The notes beneath the pieces were generated by a model. It did no database searches. It saw only the letters and a program-made list of their open reading frames with translations, and was not told the DNA's origin. A stretch of DNA of 64,000 nucleotides from Skermanella aerolata KACC 11604 (GTDB taxonomy: Bacteria; Pseudomonadota; Alphaproteobacteria; Azospirillales; Azospirillaceae): the NCBI RefSeq assembly GCF_000936425.1, contig NZ_AVFK01000020.1, positions 1 to 64,000 on the forward strand, read 5' to 3'. Position 1 is the stretch's first letter, and every line of letters begins with the position of its first letter. Below, piece by piece: positions 37,012 to 43,558 of the stretch. Position numbers and translations under genes: made by a program.

Positions 37012-37412
37012 TCGGCGTCGTGCTGGCACTGGCTCTGCTTCCTTATACCGTGGTCGGCGATGCGGTGCCGGCACCGCTGGTGGAGGCTCCGGGCGATCCG
37101 GCGCGGGGCCGCGCCGTCGTCACCAGCCGCCAGCGCGGGCTGTGTCTGCTGTGTCATACCGGCCCGTTCCCGGAGGAGCGGTTCCAGGGCGATCTGGCGC
37201 CCAGCCTGGCCGGAGTGGGGTCGCGGCTGTCGGAGGGACAGATCAGGCTGCGGCTGATCGACAGCCGTAGGCTTGACCCCGGCTCCATCATGCCAAGCTA
37301 TTATCGGACGGACGGGTTGGAGCGGGTCGGCGCCGCGTGGCGCGACAAGCCTGTCCTGAGTGCCGAAGAGATCGAAGACGTGGTGGCGTTCCTTGCCACC
37401 TTGCGCGACTGA
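37008..37412 (+). CDS. soxX: Sulfur-oxidation c-type cytochrome SoxX
   Basis: SoxX is the monoheme partner of SoxA; together they attach sulfur compounds to the SoxY cysteine. The 134-residue product has a signal peptide (MIGVVLALALLPYTVVGDA), one heme site (GLCLLCHTG) and the typical LAPSLAGVGSRLSEGQIRLR and GSIMPSYYRT regions, with the methionine as probable axial ligand. Its start overlaps the soxF stop (ATGA). Confidence 0.93.
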   Translation: MIGVVLALALLPYTVVGDAVPAPLVEAPGDPARGRAVVTSRQRGLCLLCHTGPFPEERFQGDLAPSLAGVGSRLSEGQIRLRLIDSRRLDPGSIMPSYYRTDGLERVGAAWRDKPVLSAEEIEDVVAFLATLRD

Positions 37413-37428
37413 CCGGAGGGTCCAGGAC

Positions 37429-37893
37429 TTGACGATATTGGCGACACGCCGCGACATCCTGCGGACCGGGGCTGCCACCGGAGCGGCTTTCGCCACCCTG
37501 TTGCTGGTGCGCCCTGTTATGGCGAAACCGGAGGAGATGGAGGCGGCGATTCGCGCCTTCACCGGCTCCGCCCCGGTTGCCAAGGGCAAGGTCGAACTGG
37601 TGCTGCCGGCGCTGGTCGAGAACGGCAACTCCGTCCCGCTGGCGGTCAACGTCGCGCACTGGATGGAGCCGAACGACTATGTGAAGACGATAGCGGTCTT
37701 CAACGAGAAGAACCCGCAGCCCAACGTCGCGACCTTCCACCTGACGCCGCGCTCCGGCAGGGCGAGCGTTTCGACCCGCATCCGCCTGGGCGACAGCCAG
37801 AAGATCACCGCCATCGCCCAGCTCAGCGACGGCAGTTTCTGGGTGGACGAGGCCGAGGTGATCGTGACGCTGCCGGCCTGCGCCGAGAGCTGA
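37429..37893 (+). CDS. soxY: Sulfur-oxidation carrier protein SoxY with non-canonical C-terminus
   Basis: SoxY carries the sulfur substrate on a C-terminal cysteine. The protein has a Tat-type signal (LATRRDILRTGAATGAAFAT) and the SoxY body (NGNSVPLAVNVAHWMEP, NPQPNVATFHLTP). The end reads VIVTLPACAES, not the usual Gly-Gly-Cys-Gly-Gly swinging arm: the cysteine is present but the glycines are replaced and three residues follow. The start is TTG at 37429, placed 8 bases after GGAGGG (37415-37420). It is followed by soxZ 18 bases later. Confidence 0.85.
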   Translation: MTILATRRDILRTGAATGAAFATLLLVRPVMAKPEEMEAAIRAFTGSAPVAKGKVELVLPALVENGNSVPLAVNVAHWMEPNDYVKTIAVFNEKNPQPNVATFHLTPRSGRASVSTRIRLGDSQKITAIAQLSDGSFWVDEAEVIVTLPACAES

Positions 37894-37911
37894 CCCCGGA
37901 GAATCGAAGAC

Positions 37912-38232
37912 ATGGCTCGCACCCTGATCAACGTCCCGCCGACCGCCAAGCGCGGCGAGGTCGTCGAGATCAAGACCCTGATTTCGCACCCGATGGAGAC
38001 CGGCTTCCGCACCGGTCCAGACGGCGCGCTGATTCCGCGCGACATCATCCACCGCTTCACCTGCACCTATAACGGCGAGGAAGTCTTCAGCGCCGACCTG
38101 TTCCCCGCCATCACGGCCAACCCCTTCATCACCTTTACGACGGTGGCGACGGAGAGCGGCGAACTGGCCTTGAGCTGGACCGACGACAAGGGTCAGACCC
38201 AGACGGAAACGGCGAAAATCACGGTCGAATGA
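37912..38232 (+). CDS. soxZ: Sulfur-oxidation protein SoxZ
   Basis: SoxZ pairs with SoxY to form the substrate carrier. The 106-residue product starts MARTLINVPPTAKRGEVVEI and has the conserved HPMETGFRTG, IIHRFTCTYNGEEVF, and ITANPFITFTTVATESGEL stretches. No signal peptide is expected, since SoxYZ is exported as a complex through the SoxY Tat signal. Its stop overlaps the soxA start as ATGA. Confidence 0.95.
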   Translation: MARTLINVPPTAKRGEVVEIKTLISHPMETGFRTGPDGALIPRDIIHRFTCTYNGEEVFSADLFPAITANPFITFTTVATESGELALSWTDDKGQTQTETAKITVE

Positions 38233-39041
38233 GCGCAGGGTCACGGCGGCTTTCCTTTCTGGGTGTGGGTGTGGCTCCGGTTCTGATCGTGTCGGCGCTG
38301 GTCGGGTCGGCGGCGGTCGGTTTGGCGGATGCCGATGGTGACAGCCGGCGGTCCGGCTTCGATTTCATGGGACCGCAGACCCAGGCGATGCAGGGCGACG
38401 ATACCTCCAACCCCGGCATGCTCGCGGTGCTGGAGGGGGAGGACATCTGGAACCGCAAGGCCGGGGCTGCGGACAAGTCCTGCGCCGACTGCCACGGCGA
38501 CGCGGCGCGGTCGATGCATGGGGTGGCTGCCCATTACCCCGCTTTCGATACCGGGACCGGCGGCCCGATCAACCTGGACCAGCGCATCAATACCTGCCGG
38601 GAGAAGAACCAGGAGGCCGAACCTTTCCCGTGGGAGAGCGCGGAAATCCTGGCTCTTTCGGCCTATGTCGGCCTCCAGTCGCGCGGTATGCCGGTGCAGG
38701 TCGGGGACGACGCCCGGCTGGCGGGAGCGATCAAGGCGGGCGACGAGGCTTTCCACCGGAAGCAGGGGCAGCTCGACTTCTCCTGCGCCGACTGCCACGA
38801 CGCCAATTGGGATCGGAAGCTGGGCGGCAGCGTGATCCCGCAGGGACACGCGACCGGGTACCCGATCTACCGGCTGGAATGGCAGTCGATGGGATCGCTT
38901 CAGCGGCGCTTGCGGAACTGCATGGCGGGGGTCAGGGCGGAACCGTACTCCTATGGCTCGCCGGAGTTCGTGGAGCTGGAGCTTTACCTGATGTCGCGGT
39001 CGCGCGGCATGGCGGTCGAGACTCCTGCGGTTCGTCCCTAA
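38229..39041 (+). CDS. soxA: Diheme cytochrome SoxA
   Basis: SoxA, with SoxX, catalyses the oxidative attachment of thiosulfate or a related sulfur species to SoxY. Two heme sites (SCADCHGDA and SCADCHDAN) are present. The C-terminal RRLRNCMAGVRAEPYSYGS carries the catalytic cysteine (persulfide). A signal peptide spans roughly residues 9-33. The 270-residue length is typical. soxB, soxC and soxD do not follow; the next gene is on the opposite strand 6 bases away. Confidence 0.93.
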   Translation: MSAGSRRLSFLGVGVAPVLIVSALVGSAAVGLADADGDSRRSGFDFMGPQTQAMQGDDTSNPGMLAVLEGEDIWNRKAGAADKSCADCHGDAARSMHGVAAHYPAFDTGTGGPINLDQRINTCREKNQEAEPFPWESAEILALSAYVGLQSRGMPVQVGDDARLAGAIKAGDEAFHRKQGQLDFSCADCHDANWDRKLGGSVIPQGHATGYPIYRLEWQSMGSLQRRLRNCMAGVRAEPYSYGSPEFVELELYLMSRSRGMAVETPAVRP

Positions 39042-39047
39042 ACGTAC

Positions 39048-39929
39048 TTAAACGTCATTATCTTGGGCTTCGACAAGGGCCGCGGCATAGGCGTCGATGC
39101 GGGCGTCGGCGTCCTGGACCCAGGAAAGCGCGGGGTTTGCCGGGTTGCCGTGCGGCCATAGCCACTTGCCGGGCGACTGGCGGGTCGGCCAATCGGCTTC
39201 CGACAGGAGGTCGAGCGCGTCGTCGAAGAACATCGCCGCTTCCTCCGTGAAGGCGAGGCTTTGATAGACTTGCGGGTGACGGGACTTCAGCGTGTCGCGG
39301 CAATGGGCGATCATGCTGATCTTGGCCTGAAGCACCCGGATGGCGTGGTCCGGCCGCATGCGGGGAGGAGGAGGGGGTGCGGGAGCCGGCTCTACCGGCA
39401 GCTGCGGTGCCGGCGGCATTGGCGGGTCGAATACGGCCTCGGGTTCGGGTTCTTCGGGCGTGGGGACGGGAACGGGAACGGGCTGCGGGGCGGGTTCGGA
39501 CGGCGGTGCGTCGCGCGTGTCGGACAGGGCCGAGGTTCTGCCGGACTGGCCCCGGTTGCCGTTGGCGTAATGGCCCTGGAAGCGGGCGAGCATGTCGATG
39601 GCGCGGAGCGCGCCGCTGGTGTTCTTCTTCGACATGCTGTCGGTCATCAGGCGCTTGAGGTTGGCGACCAGATCGTCATGCTCCGTGCGGTGGCTGTCCT
39701 CCCTGGCAAGCGCCAGTTCCGCGATGCGGGCCGCGACGTTGACGTCGGCCACCAGCCGCGACCCCGTCTGCCGCGCACTATCCCAGGCATACCCAGCCCG
39801 CCGTGCGGCTTCGGCCTGGCTGCACCCGGCAACGATATGCCGGGCGAAGACTTCCTGCCGGTGCGGCAGCGGCGGCGTGGTTTGGGCAGCCGTGTTGGTT
39901 TCGGCTGAGGCTTCAGCAGACTGGGGCAT
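39048..39929 (-). CDS. Orphan terminase-small-subunit-like protein with proline-rich linker
   Basis: The N-terminal 90 residues (RQEVFARHIVAGCSQAEAARRAGY then VNVAARIAELALARE) resemble phage terminase small subunits, which bind DNA with a helix-turn-helix. Residues of about 130-200 form a long proline-rich linker (PVPVPVPTPEEPEPEAV, APAPPPPPRMRPD), followed by a helical C-terminal domain of about 95 residues that I do not recognise. No large terminase, portal or capsid gene is near, so this looks domesticated. It is convergent with soxA. Confidence 0.65.
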   Translation of the reverse strand: MPQSAEASAETNTAAQTTPPLPHRQEVFARHIVAGCSQAEAARRAGYAWDSARQTGSRLVADVNVAARIAELALAREDSHRTEHDDLVANLKRLMTDSMSKKNTSGALRAIDMLARFQGHYANGNRGQSGRTSALSDTRDAPPSEPAPQPVPVPVPTPEEPEPEAVFDPPMPPAPQLPVEPAPAPPPPPRMRPDHAIRVLQAKISMIAHCRDTLKSRHPQVYQSLAFTEEAAMFFDDALDLLSEADWPTRQSPGKWLWPHGNPANPALSWVQDADARIDAYAAALVEAQDNDV

Positions 39930-40038
39930 GGCAGGGACTTTCCGGGTGTTGATTGAAAGGACTTTAGTCCTTTTAGCTAGGCGGTGTCAAGGCGGCTGTG
40001 CTTATGGGCTTAGCGGCATGCGGGTGTGATTTGTAGTC

Positions 40039-40120
40039 GGTAGGTCGTGGTAGAGCGAAGCGGCACCCGACATAGACACGCCTGCTTGTCGAGTGCCGCT
40101 TCGCTCTACCACGACCTGCC
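40039..40120. repeat. Inverted repeat with 28-bp arms
   Basis: Arms at 40039-40066 and 40093-40120 are reverse complements with one mismatch, around a 26-base loop. The arm core is GTCGTGGTAGAGCGAAGCGG. It lies in a 700-base gene-free interval and contains no open frame, so it is probably a small palindromic mobile element or stable RNA hairpin. Confidence 0.85.
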
Positions 40121-40161
40121 GCACTAACTAAATCAATGGTTTAGCTTTGCTTCAGGACGCG

Positions 40162-40224
40162 AGTTTGATCCGGCTTTGATGTTACCCTACAGTTTGTAGG
40201 GTAACATCAAAGCCGGATCAAACT
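40162..40224. repeat. Perfect 63-bp hairpin (30-bp arms, 3-base loop)
   Basis: Arm 40162-40191 and arm 40195-40224 are exact reverse complements, with only GTT between them. The arm includes GATCCGGCTTTGATGTTACC. Such a long perfect palindrome is unstable in replicating DNA and implies either a recent origin or selection, and the transcript would be a long double-stranded RNA stem. It lies 41 bases after the previous inverted repeat, in a stretch with no gene. Confidence 0.95.
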
Positions 40225-40359
40225 GGGCGCTCTGGCTGCGGCGCGTCTTGCGTGTTGACTAGGGATATACAGGACGCCTATCGTCGAGGCGTGCGAGGTA
40301 AGCGTCCTGCAACGGTCGCGCCCGCTGCCCGCCGAGGAGGGGCCGTTTGGCACCGATAG

Positions 40360-40518
40360 TCACTTAGGCGGGGGATAGGCGAAGCGCCCGGGTCGTCATA
40401 TCTAATCAGCTATGCGAGCGTTTTTCAGGTGCTCGGGCGGAATCAAGCGGCTTCGGAAGAACTAGCGGCGAACATCGAATTCCATCGCCAGATCGATAAG
40501 CTGTTCGCATCATTGTGA
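40360..40518 (+). pseudogene. Possible remnant of a coding sequence (C-terminal fragment)
   Basis: The plus-strand frame from 40360 to a TGA at 40516-40518 ends with protein-like sequence (SYASVFQVLGRNQAASEEL, then AANIEFHRQIDKLFASL). There is no ATG in the frame and it is preceded by a stop at 40357. The tail looks like the end of a helical protein. It may be the remains of a gene lost in this island. Weak case. Confidence 0.25.
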
Positions 40519-40629
40519 CATGGACTGCTCCCTATCGGCGGGCGAGCCTCCGACTCTCTGTTCGAGAGGGAGCCATGCTGCAGAAAGCAAAGACGGCCGG
40601 TATCGTATTGTTCGCAATGGAGACAAAAA

Positions 40630-41043
40630 TTACGCTGACTTCGACGGCCGACCACCCCTCCTGCCATTCTGACGCGCTGCCTCAGGCTTTGCCTGAGAGG
40701 TCGAAGCGCCGGCTCTGGCGGCGCGTTGGCGATCCATGAAGGCTTTGGTGCCGAACAGTCCCGCCAACAGTCCGGGGATGCTGAGATCGACATCCAGCTT
40801 TTCCCAATGCAAGCCGTATCCTTGGCCCAGTATTTCCACTTCGGCCAACGCGTCCGGGCTTGCTTCTTCAAGTCCTTGAGCCAGACGTACCGGGAAGGCG
40901 AAGCTGCATCCGTTGGAAAGGCCCACGTTGATGAGGCCGCTGGCGGCGTCGAAACATGCGGCTATGGCACGGGGATCAGCATCCAGCATTTCTGCGCCGC
41001 GCAACTCGGCGGCTGTGATTTGGGTTGAAGGATCGTCGGCCAT
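40630..41043 (-). CDS. DUF2442 domain protein
   Basis: The 137-residue product from the ATG at 41043 (MADDPSTQITAAELRGAEML) has the DUF2442 pattern: a strand GLINVGLSNGCSFAFPVRLAQGL (split GLINVGLSNGCSFAF/PVRLAQGL) and the motif LGQGYGLHWEKLDVDLSIPGLL. The C-terminus is basic and low-complexity (RRGGRPSKSA). DUF2442 proteins are often paired with DUF4160 in toxin-antitoxin-like loci; no DUF4160 gene is next to it. It is downstream of the BrnT/XRE pair. Confidence 0.8.
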   Translation of the reverse strand: MADDPSTQITAAELRGAEMLDADPRAIAACFDAASGLINVGLSNGCSFAFPVRLAQGLEEASPDALAEVEILGQGYGLHWEKLDVDLSIPGLLAGLFGTKAFMDRQRAARAGASTSQAKPEAARQNGRRGGRPSKSA

Positions 41044-41184
41044 GCAATGTCCTCCATGCTTTGAAAGCCAAATACCCACAATGTGGACGACCTTGATCGA
41101 GGTCAGCGGCAGGATCGGATAAATCCAGCAGACGCAGATGTAGTTCAGGGTGCCAAAACGTTTCCGTCGCTCCAGGGATTCAAT

Positions 41185-41457
41185 TCAGGCAACAAGCTTC
41201 CGCTTCAGCCGTTCGGCCATTCCCTCGGGGTCGTCGTAGATCAGGTCGATGATGGTCAGGGTGAACGCGTCCGGCTCTGTGCGGCGCTGCTCCCAGTTTT
41301 GCAGGGTTGAGCGTGGAATGTGAAGGAGTGCTGCAAACGCGGCCTGACTCATGGAGAGGCGCGCCCGCGTCGCCTTGAGCTTGGCGGCATGGTCCAGAGG
41401 GGCGGGTGTGAACTCGCTCCAGTCCGGGTTGTCATCGTTGAGCATTTTAGCAGCCAT
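41185..41457 (-). CDS. XRE-family antitoxin paired with BrnT-like toxin
   Basis: The 90-residue product contains a helix-turn-helix (KATRARLSMSQAAFAALLHI, PRSTLQNWEQRRTEPD) of the XRE class. It overlaps the end of the upstream BrnT-like gene by 11 bases, indicating coupling. The usual BrnT partner is the ribbon-helix-helix protein BrnA, so an XRE partner is a variant. It probably binds the palindrome TACGCTGTTAGCGTA at 41732-41746. Confidence 0.8.
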   Translation of the reverse strand: MAAKMLNDDNPDWSEFTPAPLDHAAKLKATRARLSMSQAAFAALLHIPRSTLQNWEQRRTEPDAFTLTIIDLIYDDPEGMAERLKRKLVA

Positions 41458-41710
41458 ATTTCTTGACCTCCCGCTCGTTAGCTTTGCGAACCGAGATTAC
41501 TCGAAAGACTTCATCACGGGCCGTATAGACGCATACATGCAAGCGGCCTTCGACATAGCCGAAACACACCAGCCGCTCTTCACTGTAGTCGAACCGAGTG
41601 TCCAGAAATTCGAAGACTCGGCCAGCAAGAACCTGTTCTCCAAATGCCAGCGGCAGATGGTGGTCCTGCTGATTGGTTGCATCCTTGTTCGGATCGAAGC
41701 TGATTTCCAT
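41447..41710 (-). CDS. BrnT-family (DUF497) ribonuclease toxin
   Basis: BrnT toxins are small RelE-like RNases. The 87-residue product MEISFDPNKDATNQQDHHLP has the family start; FEFLDTRFDYSEERLVCFG and LHVCVYTARDEVFRVISVRKANERE match the conserved core and the C-terminal arginine-rich tail. The ATG at 41710 is chosen because the promoter -10 (41728-41733) would overlap a start at 41728, leaving an approximately 11-base leader. The downstream gene is an XRE antitoxin. Confidence 0.8.
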   Translation of the reverse strand: MEISFDPNKDATNQQDHHLPLAFGEQVLAGRVFEFLDTRFDYSEERLVCFGYVEGRLHVCVYTARDEVFRVISVRKANEREVKKYGC

Positions 41711-41727
41711 ACGATCACTATCAATCA

Positions 41728-41756
41728 AAAGTACGCTGTTAGCGTAGAAAAGTCAA
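41728..41756 (-). promoter_or_regulatory. Promoter and operator of the BrnT/XRE pair
   Basis: On the minus strand, -35 TTGACT (41756-41751), a 17-base spacer and -10 TACTTT (41733-41728) form a good sigma-70-type promoter. The palindrome TACGCTGTTAGCGTA (41732-41746) lies between them, as expected for an autoregulatory operator bound by the XRE antitoxin. This also decides the toxin start at 41710. Confidence 0.6.
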
Positions 41757-41949
41757 GTGCGGAAACGCTACGACGTTGGGCTGGAGCTGCTGGCAGCAAG
41801 TTCAATCCGGCTGGCGGAGCTACTATGGTGGGGTGTTCTCTTTTCCGGGCCTGATATGGATTCATACGTCCGGATGTCGGAAAGATCCAGCTGAGATAGC
41901 GCGCCATGGTAGCGCATCGCCGCCGTCAATGTCGGATTTCGGGTAAGTC

Positions 41950-42127
41950 TTGACATCCCATGGCAACCCATTCAGAGTCGCCGCAGCTTCGTTGTCGCGA
42001 AGCGGCCGAACTGCGGAGGTGAGAGTCCACAGTCCGGCCTGACCACTGATGCCCAGGTTAAGGAGTTACCATCAATGGCTGAGGCCAGCTTTACCACAAC
42101 GCCCGGCGCGTTGCTGCGCCGTTTTTT
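41950..42127 (+). ncRNA. Candidate structured RNA ending in an intrinsic terminator
   Basis: A TTGACA box at 41950-41955 could start a transcript that passes through a region of possible short stems (around 42005-42060, GGAGGTGAGAGTCCACAGTCC) and ends at the terminator at 42104-42127. No downstream gene of known metabolic class follows directly, and I could not match it to a known riboswitch. The ATG at 42075 preceded by TAAGGAG may instead mean a short peptide. Confidence 0.3.
42104..42127 (+). terminator. Intrinsic terminator
   Basis: CGGCGC (42104-42109), a 6-base loop GTTGCT, GCGCCG (42116-42121), then six T residues (42122-42127). The perfect stem and T-run are on the plus strand. It would end the RNA candidate upstream. 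Confidence 0.65.
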
Positions 42128-42131
42128 GCGG

Positions 42132-42169
42132 GCCGCTGCCGCGGAGGTTTCGGCCTTCGCGGCAGCGGC
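42132..42169. repeat. GC-rich hairpin with 16-bp arms
   Basis: Arms 42132-42147 and 42154-42169 pair with one mismatch (GCCGCTGCCGCG at the outer end), around a 6-base loop. It immediately follows the terminator. It may be a second folding element or a palindromic repeat. It stands in a gene-free stretch. Confidence 0.7.
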
Positions 42170-42329
42170 AGGACCGCCGCTTAGATCACCATTTGGGGCA
42201 GGGCTGTCGGCTTAGGCGGCTGATCGCTTCGGCGTTATCGTAATTCGGGGGACTTGCACCTTTTCAACGGTGCGGGAATGCCCTGTTATGGCGGTCTTCG
42301 ACCGTTTCGCCGTCCAGGGAGGTCATCCC

Positions 42330-42551
42330 ATGCGCACGCTCGGAAAGCTTTTTGTCATCTGGGGCGTGCTGTTCCCGCTGATCGTTCTGCCGTCCGTCGG
42401 CAGCGGGGCTTACCGGTTCATGCCTGCGTTCGACGTTCATTTCGGCTGGCTGCATATGGAATACGGCACCGTCATCGAGACGGCGCTTTGTATGCTCGGG
42501 ATCGGCCTGTCCTTGTGGACCTTGCCCTGCCTTCGGGGTAGCTGCCGGTGA
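42330..42551 (+). CDS. Small two-helix membrane protein (73 aa)
   Basis: The ATG at 42330 has GGGAGG at 42317-42322. The product MRTLGKLFVIWGVLFPLIVL starts with a hydrophobic helix; a second one (GTVIETALCMLGIGLSLWTL) lies near the C-terminus. No family is recognised. It is alone between the RNA candidate region and the cupin gene. Confidence 0.55.
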   Translation: MRTLGKLFVIWGVLFPLIVLPSVGSGAYRFMPAFDVHFGWLHMEYGTVIETALCMLGIGLSLWTLPCLRGSCR

Positions 42552-42617
42552 ACGGCGCCAAGTGCCGGAAACCGGGCCGGCATCTTGGCGTGGAGGCGGA
42601 GCGGCAAGGGGAGGGGG

Positions 42618-43187
42618 TTACCTGACCAGACGGTTCAGGTGGTCGGCCCCGAGGCCGATGGCGTCGAAGTGGCGGCGGGCGTTTTCCAGCTTGGTGAAGA
42701 CGTCCTCGTATCCGAGGGCCTCGCCCATAGGATCGACATAGGTGTAGCCGCCGGTCACGTGGAACAGCGTGACCATCTCCTCGACGCCCTCGGGGACGAC
42801 GAGGGTGTGGGTCTCGCCCGGCGGTTCGAAGGCGTAGTCGCCTTCCCGCGCTACCCAGTCGTGCTCCAGGTAATGCCAGGAACCGCGCAGCGTGAAGGCG
42901 TGGACCGGGCCGGAATGCCGGTGCCGCGACAGGACGCCCGATTGCCGGACCTTCAGCAGGTTGACGTAGAACCCTTGCGAGACGCTGAGGATCAGCGGCT
43001 TGAACCAGACGCCTGGAGCCTGCGGCACCCAGTCCCGCTCGTCATCGTCAAGCTTCAGCGCTCCGCCGAAGAAGACGTCCGGCATCATCCCGAACGGCTG
43101 CGGCTTCTGGTAGGCGATCCGGCTGGGGTCCTGGCGGGCCTTGTCGGCGGTTGCGGTCGCGGGCATGGTTGCGGTTGTGGCGGTCAT
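42618..43187 (-). CDS. Cupin dioxygenase of the 2,4'-dihydroxyacetophenone dioxygenase type
   Basis: The 189-residue cupin has metal-binding histidines in RHRHSGPVHAFTLRGSWHYLEHDW and the second motif FEPPGETHTLVVPEGVEE with the glutamate and histidine. The layout PDVFFGGALKLDDDERDWVPQAPGVWFKPL (partial: VPQAPGVWFKPLI) recalls the 2,4'-dihydroxyacetophenone dioxygenase family, iron enzymes that cleave a C-C bond in aryl ketones; the actual substrate is not shown. The ATG at 43187 follows AAGGAC. A MITE-like element lies 44 bases upstream, so its promoter may be shared with that element. Confidence 0.8.
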   Translation of the reverse strand: MTATTATMPATATADKARQDPSRIAYQKPQPFGMMPDVFFGGALKLDDDERDWVPQAPGVWFKPLILSVSQGFYVNLLKVRQSGVLSRHRHSGPVHAFTLRGSWHYLEHDWVAREGDYAFEPPGETHTLVVPEGVEEMVTLFHVTGGYTYVDPMGEALGYEDVFTKLENARRHFDAIGLGADHLNRLVR

Positions 43188-43230
43188 TGCGCCGTCCTTC
43201 TTGCTGTGTCTCTCCAATTTCCTGGTCCTA

Positions 43231-43367
43231 ATACCAGGAGCCGAAGAGTTTGACCTGCGGTCGGCAAGTGTTGGGCCACGGCCCAACCTACGAAGCAGGA
43301 GCCTGTAGGTTGGGCCGTGGCCCAACAAACACCGTCCCAACAGGTCAATGTCTTCGGCCCTCGGTAT
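43231..43367. repeat. MITE-like palindromic element, copy 3 (137 bp, complete)
   Basis: Terminal inverted repeats at 43231-43257 and 43341-43367 pair along 27 bp with a few mismatches (left start ATACCAGGAGCCGAAGAG). The central core (43270-43326) contains GTTGGGCCACGGCCCAAC and its inverted counterpart. The length equals copy 4 exactly. There is no open frame. It lies upstream of the cupin gene, with TA-rich flanks that could be target-site remnants. Confidence 0.9.
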
Positions 43368-43478
43368 AATATGGTGCATTGCCCCGCCGGCGGCTCAGGA
43401 AATCGGCTTGTTCTTCGGATTGCCGGAGAACGGAAAATTATGGTTAACGAAGTGGTAAACAATTTCCCATAATACTGG

Positions 43479-43544
43479 GGCTCGCGACGGTATCGCGTTC
43501 CTCGGACTTGCCCCGCGCGGTCATTCGCTGCGGGGCATTTTTTT
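43479..43544 (+). ncRNA. Candidate small RNA with its own promoter and terminator
   Basis: On the plus strand a TTAACG (43444-43449), an 18-base spacer and CATAAT (43468-43473) form a promoter. The predicted transcript begins at about 43479-43480, contains a small stem (GCGACGGTATCGC) and ends at the strong terminator at 43509-43544. It has no open frame. It is about 66 nt long and runs toward the TetR 3' end. No known sRNA family was recognised. Confidence 0.5.
43509..43544 (+). terminator. Strong intrinsic terminator
   Basis: TGCCCCGC (43509-43516) pairs with GCGGGGCA (43530-43537) over a 13-base loop and is followed by seven T residues (43538-43544). The T-run is on the plus strand, while both neighbouring genes are on the minus strand, so it implies a plus-strand transcript. 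Confidence 0.85.
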
Positions 43545-43558
43545 ACCGGAACGGTGCG

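Larger units (their letters stand above)
41757..42329. other. 573-base region with no recognised protein gene
   Basis: Between the BrnT toxin promoter and a small membrane protein gene. It contains a structured RNA candidate (41950-42127), a terminator and a second large hairpin (listed separately). A 46-codon plus-strand frame from ATG 42075 with TAAGGAG at 42059-42065 also lies here (MAEASFTTTPGALLRRFLRA at its start) but overlaps the terminator. Nothing else was recognised. Confidence 0.45.

Noticed and set aside
30427-37074. A 6.6-kb open frame on the minus strand opposite kup, iorAB and soxF
   Set aside because: It is an artefact of high third-position GC on the plus strand; it is composed of low-complexity Arg/Gly/His/Gln-rich sequence and lies antisense to clear genes with intact motifs.
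42050-42127. Match to a cobalamin, FMN or SAM riboswitch
   Set aside because: Core consensus blocks of these classes are not present in order, although GGTGAGAGTCC superficially resembles them.
42075-42215. A 46-codon plus-strand frame with a good ribosome binding site
   Set aside because: It overlaps a clear intrinsic terminator and a large hairpin and has an Ala/Arg-rich sequence without family similarity; kept only as a remark in the region entry.
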